A stretch of 54,989 nucleotides of DNA from Thermoanaerobaculia bacterium (GTDB lineage Bacteria; Acidobacteriota; Thermoanaerobaculia; Gp7-AA8). Positions 9,548 through 17,691 of the stretch are shown here, one piece after another; within the stretch, counting starts at the first letter, position 1; the number at the start of each line of letters is the position of its first letter. The stretch lies in the NCBI GenBank assembly GCA_017883235.1, contig JADGNY010000029.1, forward strand, positions 1 through 54,989, read 5' to 3'. The notes beneath the pieces were generated by a model, which saw only the letters and a program-made list of their open reading frames with translations, did not search any database and was not told the origin of the DNA. The position numbers and the translations under genes are program-made.

Positions 9548-9822
9548 ATGTCGATTACGAGAATCTCGAAACCGACGTCGAAAGCGGCGTGTTTCGCGAG
9601 TCGCTGCGCGAAGAGCTGCTCTTCGGTTTCCGCCAGATCCATCAAACGGGCGAGCGGCTGCCGCTGGCTTCGTACTACGCGGCGCAGATTGCGGAAATCG
9701 TCAATCGTCGAGCCGCCGAGCCGCTGAACAAAGATCTGGCATTCCATGTTTACCAGGAGATCCTGCTCGCCGTCGAAGAAGCCCGCGCCGAGGTTCTGGG
9801 AGAGCCGATCGCACCGTCATAG
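9544..9822 (+). CDS. small conserved-looking protein of unknown function
   Basis: The 92-residue acidic, mostly helical protein begins MNVDYENLETDVESGVFRES and has no signal peptide, membrane segment or known motif. Its ATG lies in an ATGA overlap with the upstream HEXXH gene and it ends 14 bp before polA, so it probably belongs to the same transcript. I do not recognise a family. Confidence 0.7.
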   Translation: MNVDYENLETDVESGVFRESLREELLFGFRQIHQTGERLPLASYYAAQIAEIVNRRAAEPLNKDLAFHVYQEILLAVEEARAEVLGEPIAPS

Positions 9823-9836
9823 AATCGCGCCCGCTG

Positions 9837-12503
9837 ATGCCGCAGAAACGTCCCACGCTCTTCCTCATCGACGGATCGAATAACGTCTACCGCTCGTATT
9901 TTGCGATCCGCAATCTGACCAACTCCTCGGGGCTGGCTACGAATGCCGTCTACGGATTCACGCAGACGCTGAAAAAGTTGCTGAAAGACTTCGCGCCTGA
10001 CTGCATCGCCGTGGCATTCGATATCGGCCGCGCAACCACGCGGCACGAGGCGTTCGCCGACTACAAGAAGGACCGCCGTCCGATGCCGGACGATCTGGCC
10101 ATCCAGTTGCCGTTCGTCAATGAAGTGCTGGAAGGGTTCGGTATCCCGGTCATCGGTGTCGAGGACTGGGAAGCGGACGATCTCCTGGGAACGCTGGCTT
10201 GCGTCGCCCACGACCGCGGTTACGACGTCGTTCTCGCGACCTCGGACAAGGACTTCTTTCAGCTCGTCGGCGACGGTATCAAACTCTTTCACACCGGCCG
10301 CGAGGTTCTCTACGACGCAAAAGGCGTCGAGGAGACGTTTGGACTTCCTCCTGAAAAGGTGGTTGACGTCATGGCCATCTGGGGCGACGCCATCGACAAC
10401 ATACCCGGCGTACCCGGTATCGGCGAGAAGGGAGCCAAGGCGCTGATCACTGAGTACGGCTCACTCGAAGGGGTGTACGAGAACCTCGACAAGCTCAAAC
10501 CGGCGCAACGCAAGAAGCTCGAGGAGAATCGCGACAAGGCCTTCCTCTCGCGCGATCTGGCCCGGATCAAGTGCGACCTGTCGGTAGAGAGCATCGATTT
10601 CGAGAAGCTGAAGCGCCAGGAGCCGGATCGCGCCAGGTTGCATGATGTCTTCTCGCGTCTCGAGTTCGCATCGCTGATGCAGGAGTTTTTGCCGGCCGCG
10701 CCGCCGGTCGAGCGCGACTATCGCATTGCCGCCACAGCGGCCGAGGTGCTCGACTTCGCCGGGACCGCGGCCGAGGTGGCCATCTGGTTTGAGTCGGCCA
10801 CGCCGGAAGCGCATGACGATCTTTTTGCCGCGTCGCTGTCGGTGAAGCAGACCGCGTCGCTCATCGTGCCGATCGCCGACTCGGTCGGCGGTACCCCGGA
10901 ATTGCGCGAGGCGCTCAAGACCCTGCTGCGCTCGGACCGTCTCTTCGTCGCGTACGACATCAAGCTGCAGCTTCGACGCCTGGCCGCGAACGGCTGGCCG
11001 CTCCCGAAGCGCTTTTCCGACACGATGATCATGTCGTATGTGATCAACCCCGGCCTGCCCAGCCACGCCTTCAGCAACATCGCCCGTGACTGGCTGAAGG
11101 TGGATGTGGCCGCTCGGAAAGATGCCGCGAAGACTGCGCCGCTCTTCGCGCTCGATCACGAGATCGGCGCCACCGCCCTCTCCCCTTATCAGCAATACCT
11201 CGGCGAGAAATCCGACGTCACGGTGGCGCTGAAGGAAATGCTGGTGCCCGAACTGCGGCGCGATCCCGCGCTTGTCGACATCTACGACCGCATCGAGCTT
11301 CCGCTCATCCCGGTGCTGGAGCGGATGGAGGCGCGCGGCATTAAGATCGACGTTGCCCTTCTGCACGAAATGTCCGCGAAGATGGCGCTGCAGTTGGCGC
11401 AGCTCGAGAAAGAGATCTACGCCGAGGCCGGTACCGACTTCAATATCAACTCGCCGCAACAGCTCGGGCACATCCTTTTCGAGAAGCTGCAGTATCCGGT
11501 CTCCAAGAAAACCAAGGGGACGAAGGCGTTCTCGACGTCCGTGGACGTTCTGCAGGAGCTGGCCAGCCACGGATTCGCTGTACCGCGTTTGATTCTGTCG
11601 CATCGCGAACTGCACAAGCTGAAGTCAACCTACATCGACGCTCTTCCGCAGTTGGTGACCAGGGACGGCCGCGTGCACACGTCCTTCAATCAGGCGGTGG
11701 CGGCGACGGGCCGGCTGTCGTCGTCGGATCCGAACCTGCAGAACATCCCCATCAGGACCGAGCTGGGACGCGAGATCCGAAAGGCGTTCATCGCCGAAAA
11801 AGGAAACGTCCTGCTCGCGGCGGACTACTCGCAGGTCGAGTTGCGCATTCTCGCCCACATTTCGCAAGACGCCGATCTGATCGAGACCTTCCAGCGCGGC
11901 GCGGACATTCATCGTGCCACTGCTTCGAAAATGTTCAATGTGCCGGAAGATGAGCTGACGATCGATCAGCGGCGCGCCGCGAAGACCATCAACTTCGGCG
12001 TGCTGTACGGCATGTCGGCATTCCGGTTGTCGAATGAGCTGAATATCCCCACCGGCCAAGCGAAAGACTTCATCGACGCGTACTTCGCGCGCTATCCGAA
12101 GATTCAGGAGTACCTCGACCGCACGCTGGAAGAGGCGCGCCGCAGCGGCAAAGTGACGACGCTCTTCGGCCGCGTGCGCTACATCCCGGAGATTCACAAC
12201 AAGTCGTTCACCGTGCGCGGCAATGCCGAGCGGATGGCCACGAATGCCCCGATCCAGGGCACGGCTGCCGATATCCTCAAGCTGGCCATGATCGCGCTCG
12301 ACAAGCGGTTGGACGAGGATATCGAGGGGACCGCGACGATGCTGCTGACGGTACACGACGAAATCGTGATCGAGGTGCCGGAGACCCGCGCGTCCGACGT
12401 GGCGGGAATCGTGAAAGAGACGATGGAGAACATCTTCCCGCTCGCCGTGCCGCTCAAAGTCGACGCGCACTACGGTCGGAGCTGGTACGACGCGAAGGAG
12501 TAA
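9837..12503 (+). CDS. polA: DNA polymerase I
   Basis: The 888-residue protein fills gaps and removes RNA primers during replication and repair. It has the N-terminal 5'-3' exonuclease domain (about 1-300: LFLIDGSNNVYRSYFA, EADDLLG, DAIDNIPGVPGIG), a central exonuclease-like domain (about 305-480), and the family A polymerase domain (about 480-888: DYSQVELRILAH, RRAAKTINFGVLYG, VHDEIVIE). In the central domain the catalytic DxE motif is replaced by IWFES, and the later metal Asp of the LKYD-type motif is absent (AYDIKLQLRRL). The proofreading site therefore looks dead, as in Taq and Bacillus Pol I. Start ATG 9837. Confidence 0.97.
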   Translation: MPQKRPTLFLIDGSNNVYRSYFAIRNLTNSSGLATNAVYGFTQTLKKLLKDFAPDCIAVAFDIGRATTRHEAFADYKKDRRPMPDDLAIQLPFVNEVLEGFGIPVIGVEDWEADDLLGTLACVAHDRGYDVVLATSDKDFFQLVGDGIKLFHTGREVLYDAKGVEETFGLPPEKVVDVMAIWGDAIDNIPGVPGIGEKGAKALITEYGSLEGVYENLDKLKPAQRKKLEENRDKAFLSRDLARIKCDLSVESIDFEKLKRQEPDRARLHDVFSRLEFASLMQEFLPAAPPVERDYRIAATAAEVLDFAGTAAEVAIWFESATPEAHDDLFAASLSVKQTASLIVPIADSVGGTPELREALKTLLRSDRLFVAYDIKLQLRRLAANGWPLPKRFSDTMIMSYVINPGLPSHAFSNIARDWLKVDVAARKDAAKTAPLFALDHEIGATALSPYQQYLGEKSDVTVALKEMLVPELRRDPALVDIYDRIELPLIPVLERMEARGIKIDVALLHEMSAKMALQLAQLEKEIYAEAGTDFNINSPQQLGHILFEKLQYPVSKKTKGTKAFSTSVDVLQELASHGFAVPRLILSHRELHKLKSTYIDALPQLVTRDGRVHTSFNQAVAATGRLSSSDPNLQNIPIRTELGREIRKAFIAEKGNVLLAADYSQVELRILAHISQDADLIETFQRGADIHRATASKMFNVPEDELTIDQRRAAKTINFGVLYGMSAFRLSNELNIPTGQAKDFIDAYFARYPKIQEYLDRTLEEARRSGKVTTLFGRVRYIPEIHNKSFTVRGNAERMATNAPIQGTAADILKLAMIALDKRLDEDIEGTATMLLTVHDEIVIEVPETRASDVAGIVKETMENIFPLAVPLKVDAHYGRSWYDAKE

Positions 12504-12506
12504 CGA

Positions 12507-13250
12507 TTGACGCTGTCATTCCGAGCAGGCCTGATCCTTCTGCTCTACTCCTGCGCCCCGCCCGGCCATCAGCCCGCGCAATCGTCAAATGAGCCGAAAA
12601 TCCATGCGACGGTCGTCACGATCCAGACGTCGATTCAACCGGCAAACAAGACCTATACCCACACCCTCTTCATTGCGAACGATCGTGCCCGCAGCGGTGA
12701 TGAGGTCGACGAGTGGCGGCTGTTCGATTTTGCGCAGAAGCGCGTGACGTTCGTCGACGATCTGACCGGAACCTATCGCAATGAGCCGTTCGATGAGGTC
12801 GTGACGTCGCATCGCGCCGATATGGCGCGGTCGGTCCCGGAGGGAATGCCGCGTGCGCAGTTCTCCGTCACCGGTGCACAAAAAACGCTGCAGGGCGTCG
12901 CGGCGAGGCAGTCGATCATCAGCCTGGGCGCGTATCAACGAGAGCTCTGGATCGCCTCCCATCCGCTCATTCCGGAGGGACTCTTCGCCATGCTGCAGGC
13001 CAGCGAGCCGGTTTCGTCACCGCTGGCCGGCGTCATGCGCGCTGCCGACGAGGCGCTGTTGTCTGTGAAGGGATTTCCGATCTCTGACCACGCCGAACTG
13101 CCATACGAGAACCAGAAGCTCGTCGTCGACAACACCATCGTGAAGATCGATCAACGCGACGTGCCGGCCTCCTGGTTGAACGTGCGCGCCGACTACAGGG
13201 AACTGCATCCCGCTCCTGCGGGCGCGGGGAAGCCGCCGCAATCGAAGTGA
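12507..13250 (+). CDS. predicted lipoprotein of unknown function
   Basis: The 247-residue frame starts with TTG at 12507. AAGGAG at 12495-12500, inside the end of polA, sits six bases upstream and supports this start. The N-terminus MTLSFRAGLILLLYSC is a short lipoprotein signal with Cys16 as the lipid site. The remainder has no motif I recognise. It contains segments such as DEWRLFDFAQKRVTFVDD that suggest a beta-rich soluble domain. The first codons coincide with the dispersed TGTCATTCCGAG word (12514-12525). It lies 3 bp after polA and converges on selB. Confidence 0.65.
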   Translation: MTLSFRAGLILLLYSCAPPGHQPAQSSNEPKIHATVVTIQTSIQPANKTYTHTLFIANDRARSGDEVDEWRLFDFAQKRVTFVDDLTGTYRNEPFDEVVTSHRADMARSVPEGMPRAQFSVTGAQKTLQGVAARQSIISLGAYQRELWIASHPLIPEGLFAMLQASEPVSSPLAGVMRAADEALLSVKGFPISDHAELPYENQKLVVDNTIVKIDQRDVPASWLNVRADYRELHPAPAGAGKPPQSK

Positions 13251-13294
13251 CTAATCAGCTCCAACCGACAACCGACAACGCGCCGAAAGCGCAG

Positions 13295-15181
13295 TTACAG
13301 CACCTTCCGCGAGTCGCCAACCCGCTTCGTGACCCCTTCCCGATCCATCCACTCCAGGAGGGGGATGGCGATCTTGCGCGAGAGGCCGAAGTACTCCTTG
13401 AACTGGCCGACGTCGATCAAGTCGCCACTGCGTACGCTTATGCGCTCGCGTGCGGCAACGAGCGCGTCGCGATGAACGTAGATCCCTTCCGCCAGCCGGA
13501 CGAGGGTGCCCTGTTTGACGAGGAAACCGATCACCCCTTCGATCACCCGCGCCTTCTGGGTCCGCTCGTTGATGATCTCGGAGACCGGAGGCGGTGCCAG
13601 GCCCGCTTCGGCGAAACGCGACTCGATCATCCGCGCCAGCTCTCCTTCCGCGCCGCCCAGGCTCTTCGATCGGCCAGGAATGTCGAGGGCGTCGCCGGCA
13701 ATGGCAACGATTTTTTCGCGCGCCAGATCCTGCAGGAGGAAGTTGATCATCGCGCCATCGGCACCGCGCGGCAGCAGTTTCTGCACGAACTCGCTCTTTG
13801 GCACGTTGATCGCCATTCGGTTTTCTTCGAAGTAGGCGCGCAGAAACTCCATGGCCCGCCTTCGAAAGTCGGTGATCACGTCGTGATGAATCCACCGGCG
13901 CTCGCCGCTGTCGGCAAGATGCGGCACGTTCTTCAATTCTTTCGCCAGCGTCTCGACGCGAATGCCGGTCCGCGCCTGGACCTCGTGAATGGTCAATCCG
14001 CGTAGTCCTTCGAGCTTTGCCATCAGCTCGACGCGCTCCGGCAGCGTTCCGCCGGCGAGCGTATCGAGCAATTCGCCGCGCGTGTTGCGGCTCAGCTTCG
14101 GCAAGTGCGCGTCGAGGATCACGCCGCCACCGACCGTGAGGGCGGGTGAGTAGCGGCGGATGACGAAACGATCGCCGGCAACGGCGACCACCGGCGATTC
14201 GAGGCGCACCTGAATGTATGCGCTCGATCCCGGTTTCAGCTCCGGGGTCCGGTCGACGAATCGAATGCTGCCGAGGAGCTCGGCCGAGAGGTGATGGAAA
14301 CGAATGCGCGTCTGTTCCTTGAGCGGCTTCGCGTCCGCCAGCAGATCCAGGCGCGCCGTGATGACCTGCGACTGCCGGAGAGTATTCGGTGTGACCAGTT
14401 GCTGTCCGCGTTGGAGCTGATCCAGATCGATGTCGGGCAGGTTGACCGAGGTCCTCTCGCCTGCTGATGCGTAGTCGCGCGCTTCGCCGTGGACCTGAAT
14501 GTTGCGCGCGCGGCTGCGTTTGCCGCCTGGCAGCACCTCGATGTCCGTATCGACGTTCAGGCGTCCCGCGTAGGTCGTCCCTGTGACCACGGAACCGAAG
14601 CCCTTCATCGTGAAGACGCGATCGATCGGGAGCCGGAAGGTGCGCGTCGTGGCATCTCGGTCGCCGGCTTCGGCGACCGAGGCCAGGATGGCGTGGCGCA
14701 AATCATCCAGTCCCGCTCCCGTTACGCTGCTGACCGGCACGATCGGCTTTCCGGCCAGAAAACTCCCCGCCACCATCTCTTCGATCTCGAGCCGGACGAG
14801 ATCGAGAATGTCGTCCTCGACCAGATCGCGCTTCGTGACGGCGACGACTCCCGTTCGGATGTCGAGCAGCCTGCAGATAGCGAAGTGTTCGCGCGTTTGC
14901 GGCTTGATCGACTCGTCGGCAGCAACGACGAGGAGCGCGCTATCGATCCCTCCGACGCCGGCCAGCATGTTCTTGACGAAACGTTCGTGGCCGGGGACAT
15001 CGATGAATCCGATCTGGTAGTCGTCGGTGAACCAGCTGGCGAATCCGAGGTCGATCGTGATTCCCCGTCGTTTCTCCTCAGGGAGGCGATCGGTATCGAC
15101 GCCGGTGAGAGCGCGGACGAGCGCCGTTTTGCCGTGGTCGATGTGTCCTGCAGTTCCGACGACCCTCTTTTTACGAGACAT
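13295..15181 (-). CDS. selB: selenocysteine-specific elongation factor SelB
   Basis: SelB carries selenocysteinyl-tRNA to UGA codons marked by a SECIS hairpin. The 628-residue protein has the EF-Tu-like GTPase domain (G1 AGHIDHGKT at 11-19, RRGITIDLGFA, DVPGHERF, TKRDLV), two beta-barrel domains, and a C-terminal half with winged-helix repeats (about 380-628, including GDLIDVGQFKEYFGLSRKIA and LLEWMDREGVTKRVGD), which in SelB bind the SECIS RNA. The ATG at 15181 gives MSRKKRVVGTAGHIDHGKT; longer in-frame starts are not needed. selA, selD and tRNA-Sec genes are not in this window. A candidate selenoprotein lies at 17106-17588. Confidence 0.96.
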   Translation of the reverse strand: MSRKKRVVGTAGHIDHGKTALVRALTGVDTDRLPEEKRRGITIDLGFASWFTDDYQIGFIDVPGHERFVKNMLAGVGGIDSALLVVAADESIKPQTREHFAICRLLDIRTGVVAVTKRDLVEDDILDLVRLEIEEMVAGSFLAGKPIVPVSSVTGAGLDDLRHAILASVAEAGDRDATTRTFRLPIDRVFTMKGFGSVVTGTTYAGRLNVDTDIEVLPGGKRSRARNIQVHGEARDYASAGERTSVNLPDIDLDQLQRGQQLVTPNTLRQSQVITARLDLLADAKPLKEQTRIRFHHLSAELLGSIRFVDRTPELKPGSSAYIQVRLESPVVAVAGDRFVIRRYSPALTVGGGVILDAHLPKLSRNTRGELLDTLAGGTLPERVELMAKLEGLRGLTIHEVQARTGIRVETLAKELKNVPHLADSGERRWIHHDVITDFRRRAMEFLRAYFEENRMAINVPKSEFVQKLLPRGADGAMINFLLQDLAREKIVAIAGDALDIPGRSKSLGGAEGELARMIESRFAEAGLAPPPVSEIINERTQKARVIEGVIGFLVKQGTLVRLAEGIYVHRDALVAARERISVRSGDLIDVGQFKEYFGLSRKIAIPLLEWMDREGVTKRVGDSRKVL

Positions 15182-15274
15182 GGGTCCGCGAGTGTACCCG
15201 AGGGGGTGGGCCGGCACCGTATCGGCATAGAGTCTTGCCTGGATCGAAACCTTGAGCGTGTCTGAAACGTAGAA

Positions 15275-15303
15275 TTGACCGAACGGTCGTTCTGTAGTAG
15301 GCT
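15275..15303 (+). promoter_or_regulatory. sigma70-type promoter for a non-coding transcript
   Basis: TTGACC (15275-15280), a 17-bp spacer, then TAGGCT (15298-15303). The match is good in an otherwise gene-free gap and points away from selB towards the hairpins and terminator that end at 15604. Predicted transcription start is about 15310. Confidence 0.5.
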
Positions 15304-15309
15304 TTATGG

Positions 15310-15604
15310 CGTTCCCAAACTGATGGTTATCTCTCAGCAGTTCAGCAAGTTGTCACGTTGCTGTTACCATGAGAAAAGTTTCACAAGGTCGTGAGATAAT
15401 GCAGCCAGTCGTTAGAAATTGAGGGTTTACTGGATGATGTGGGGGCGGATTAGCTTTCTGTTTCAACAGCCCGCCTCTAGTTACACCGCTTGAATTCTTC
15501 TTCGAATCTTACCGATCCAGCAATTCACTCCACCCAAGCGTTCGCACCCACCCCCATCCAGTAGATTTTGCCGGCCCCGTCGAAAGACGGGGCCGGATTT
15601 TTTT
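15310..15604 (+). ncRNA. candidate structured RNA of about 295 nt, family unknown
   Basis: The 450-bp gap between selB and holB has no credible protein frame. It contains a promoter-like sequence, nested inverted repeats and a strong terminator, all on the plus strand. ATGGT (15323-15327) / ACCAT (15366-15370) encloses CAGCAA (15343-15348) / TTGCTG (15358-15363). TTATCTC (15327-15333) can instead pair with GAGATAA (15393-15399). CTGGATG (15430-15436) pairs with CATCCAG (15555-15561), closing a domain that includes GGGGCGG/CCGCCTC. I found no signature of RNase P RNA, tmRNA, 4.5S RNA or tRNA-Sec. A 6S-like RNA is possible but unproven. Confidence 0.5.
15571..15604 (+). terminator. Rho-independent terminator of the 15.3 kb transcript
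   Basis: CCGGCCCCGTC (15571-15581), a GAAA tetraloop, GACGGGGCCGG (15586-15596), then A and seven T. This is a very strong plus-strand terminator. No plus-strand protein gene lies upstream of it for 2.3 kb, so it most likely ends a non-coding RNA. Confidence 0.92.
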
Positions 15605-15634
15605 GTAACCCGGTTACGCAGCGACGCTCACCGC

Positions 15635-16414
15635 TTACGTCACCAGCTCGGCCAACGCCTGTTCGACCAGCATGCGGGCATCGGCATTGACGCCCAGCCA
15701 GCGGATCGCGGCGGTGGTGGCATCGGCGGCGGCCAGTAGTTTCGCCTGCTCGATCGAGAGCGGAAATCGACCGGCCACCGCGTCGCACAGAACTTTCCCG
15801 AGCAGCGCGACGGCGTCGCTGACCTCTTCCTGCGAAGCGATCACCGAAGCGATGCCGAGGAGAGCGGCTGTGTCGCGCTCATCGGAGAAACGCGTCAGGC
15901 CTGCCACGATCGACGCCGCCAGCGCGTCGTTCGTCTCGACCTCTCCGCCGACGAAGATCATCTGGCAGCGCGAGCGGATCGTCGGCAGCAGGAGATCGGG
16001 TGAGCGCGTGAGCAGGATGAAGGTTGTGTCGCTGGCCGGCTCCTCCAACGTTTTGAGGAGTGAGTTCGAGCCGCCGACGCTCAGCGCGTTGGCCGGGTCG
16101 ATGATGAACACTTTGTTGCGCCCTTCGTACGGCCGCAGAGTTGCCGCCGCGACGATCTCGCGGATCTGATCGACGCTGATCATCTTCCGCTCCCCGGTTA
16201 CCTCGATGAAATGAATGTCGGGATGCATCCGGCGTTCGATGCGCTGGCAGGCGGTGCAGTCATCGCCGGCGGTCCTGTTCAGGCAGTTGAGCGTCTTGGC
16301 GATGCCGACGGAGACCTCGCGTAAGGCAGCGGCAGATGGGCCGTGGCAGAGGATGGCGTGATGCAACTCGCCACGCCTCGCCGTCTCGAGCAGTAATTCC
16401 GCGGCGGCGCTCAT
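15635..16414 (-). CDS. holB: DNA polymerase III delta' subunit
   Basis: The 259-residue clamp-loader subunit helps open the sliding clamp ring. It shows the DnaX/HolB AAA+ layout: a degenerate P-loop (HGPSAAALREV), as usual in delta', a cysteine zinc module (C-DDCTACQ), VFIIDPANALSVGGSNSLLKTLEEP, and the SRC motif RSRCQ. The ATG at 16414 overlaps the tmk stop codon (ATGA), and the tmk-holB pairing is common in bacteria. The C-terminal domain is shorter than in E. coli. Confidence 0.92.
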   Translation of the reverse strand: MSAAAELLLETARRGELHHAILCHGPSAAALREVSVGIAKTLNCLNRTAGDDCTACQRIERRMHPDIHFIEVTGERKMISVDQIREIVAAATLRPYEGRNKVFIIDPANALSVGGSNSLLKTLEEPASDTTFILLTRSPDLLLPTIRSRCQMIFVGGEVETNDALAASIVAGLTRFSDERDTAALLGIASVIASQEEVSDAVALLGKVLCDAVAGRFPLSIEQAKLLAAADATTAAIRWLGVNADARMLVEQALAELVT

Positions 16415-17034
16415 CGCAGAACCTCCGGCTTCCTCCGAACCAGCTCCGCTTCGACGCGGGCGTACACCTCATCGACATCGCCCTCGGCGTTGATCACCGC
16501 GAAGCGCGCCGGCTCGGACACGGCTAACGCGAGGTATCCCTCGCGTACACGCCGATGAAACCGCAACTCTTCCGCCTCGAAACGCCCCTCGTCATGCACC
16601 GCCTCGGCGTTGCGCGAGCGCGCACGCGAGAGGCCGACCTCCTCAGGCAGATCGAAAAGCAACGTAAGGTCCGGGGTGAGCGATTCCGTGGCCCAGGCGT
16701 TGAGCGCCCGCAGCTTGTCGAGGTCGATGAGCCGGCCGAATCCCTGATACGCGAGAGTGGAGTCGGTAAAGCGGTCGCAGAGAACGGCCGCTCCCCGCTT
16801 CAGCGCCGGGCGGATGATCTCGACGACATGCTGTCTCCGCGACGCCGCAAAGAGAAAAAGCTCAGCGACGGGATCGAGATGCGAGCTGCTGTCGAGAAGG
16901 ATGGCCCGGATCCGATCCGCCAGCGGTGTGCCACCGGGCTCTTTGGTGACGACAGCATCTGAGATCCGTGCCGCCAGACGGCGCAGTTGTGTCGATTTAC
17001 CCGATCCCTCGATACCTTCGAACGTGATGAACAT
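16411..17034 (-). CDS. tmk: thymidylate kinase
   Basis: The 207-residue enzyme phosphorylates dTMP to dTDP. The P-loop FEGIEGSGKST is at residues 5-15, KEPGGT at 31-36 and the DRF motif CDRFTDSTLAYQG begins at Asp87. ATG 17034 starts the canonical MFITFEGIEGSGKST; longer in-frame starts would add an unrelated extension. It is followed by holB with a four-base overlap. The Sec-rhodanese gene ends about 70 bp upstream on the same strand. Confidence 0.96.
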   Translation of the reverse strand: MFITFEGIEGSGKSTQLRRLAARISDAVVTKEPGGTPLADRIRAILLDSSSHLDPVAELFLFAASRRQHVVEIIRPALKRGAAVLCDRFTDSTLAYQGFGRLIDLDKLRALNAWATESLTPDLTLLFDLPEEVGLSRARSRNAEAVHDEGRFEAEELRFHRRVREGYLALAVSEPARFAVINAEGDVDEVYARVEAELVRRKPEVLR

Positions 17035-17105
17035 GGGTTTTCGAAGTGTATCGCCACGAGGATCAGGCAATTTCGTAGGGCCCAGCACCGCTAAGCCCTA
17101 CGAGC

Positions 17106-17588
17106 CTATTTCTTCGCGGCAGTTTCGATCGGCAGGTGTGCTTCGTTCCAGCCGTTCCAGCCGCCGAGGAGAGCGGCTGTGTTCTTGATTCCGTGAGCAT
17201 TGAGGTCCAGCACCGCACGGGCGCTTGTGTGCTCACTCTGTCAAGCACAGTAGGTAATGATGAACGTCTTCGGCGGGATCTCCCGCAGGCGGGTCAGGAT
17301 GTCACCAAGAGGGATGTCGATCGCTCCCTTGATGTGTCCCTGGTCGTATTGGTCCTTACCTCGTACATCGACGTAAACGGCCTTCTTCTCTTTGACGAGC
17401 TTGATCGCTTCCTCGCGGGTGATCCGGCGCGCTGATTCGAGCGGCGCTTGTGCTGTCGGGATTGGGGTCGCCTGCGTGACCTGCGGCGACGTTTGCATTC
17501 CCGGCGGCACTGCCGACTTCATCTGTGCGTTGGCCAGACCCGTTGCGAGAAAGCCAACCACGGCTGTTGCGGCTAAGAGATGACGCAT
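17106..17588 (-). CDS. secreted rhodanese-like selenoprotein (UGA decoded as Sec)
   Basis: Rhodaneses move sulfane sulfur through an active-site Cys. Here a signal peptide (MRHLLAATAVVGFLATGLANA) is followed by a proline/threonine linker and a rhodanese domain: ITREEAIKLVKEKKAVYVDVR, DQGHIKGAIDIPLG, TFIITYCA. The frame then meets TGA at 17243-17241 and continues without a break as QSEHTSARAVLDLNAHGIKN, then TAALLGGWNGWNEA, to a TAG at 17108-17106. The continuation is clearly rhodanese: the S-AR helix and the ALLGGW motif. Relatives commonly carry Cys in the TGA position (YCACP-E type loop). I therefore read residue 116 as selenocysteine, next to Cys114 in a C-A-U motif, giving 160 residues. 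SelB is encoded 2 kb away. AAGGAGG precedes the ATG at 17588. A point mutation of a Cys codon is the alternative. Confidence 0.85.
17209..17233 (-). promoter_or_regulatory. candidate SECIS hairpin after the UGA
   Basis: Starting ten bases from the U of the UGA, AGCAC (17233-17229) can pair with GTGCT (17213-17209). An inner GCG/TGC stem closes a CCCG loop. Bacterial SECIS elements lie directly downstream of UGA within the coding region, and their loop sits roughly 16-37 nt after it, so spacing is suitable. The loop does not clearly show the conserved G near its 5' side, so the exact fold needs calculation. Confidence 0.4.
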
Positions 17589-17691
17589 GAATGGCAAGCC
17601 TCCTTTTGAACTCGATTCGAAAACCGGCCGAAAGCCTAGCATGTTCCGTACGGCGCAACTCCTGGTCAATCCCTCCGTACAATTCATCATC

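Noticed and set aside
15310-15604. tRNA-Sec gene in the structured gap next to selB
   Set aside because: No acceptor stem pairs with a 3' end near CCA, no T-arm closes around a TTCGA loop, and no anticodon arm with TCA in a seven-base loop was found on either strand.
17106-17588. Rhodanese gene as a simple nonsense pseudogene ending at 17241
   Set aside because: The frame stays open and conserved for 45 codons past the UGA with rhodanese motifs, and selB is nearby. Decay would normally leave more damage.
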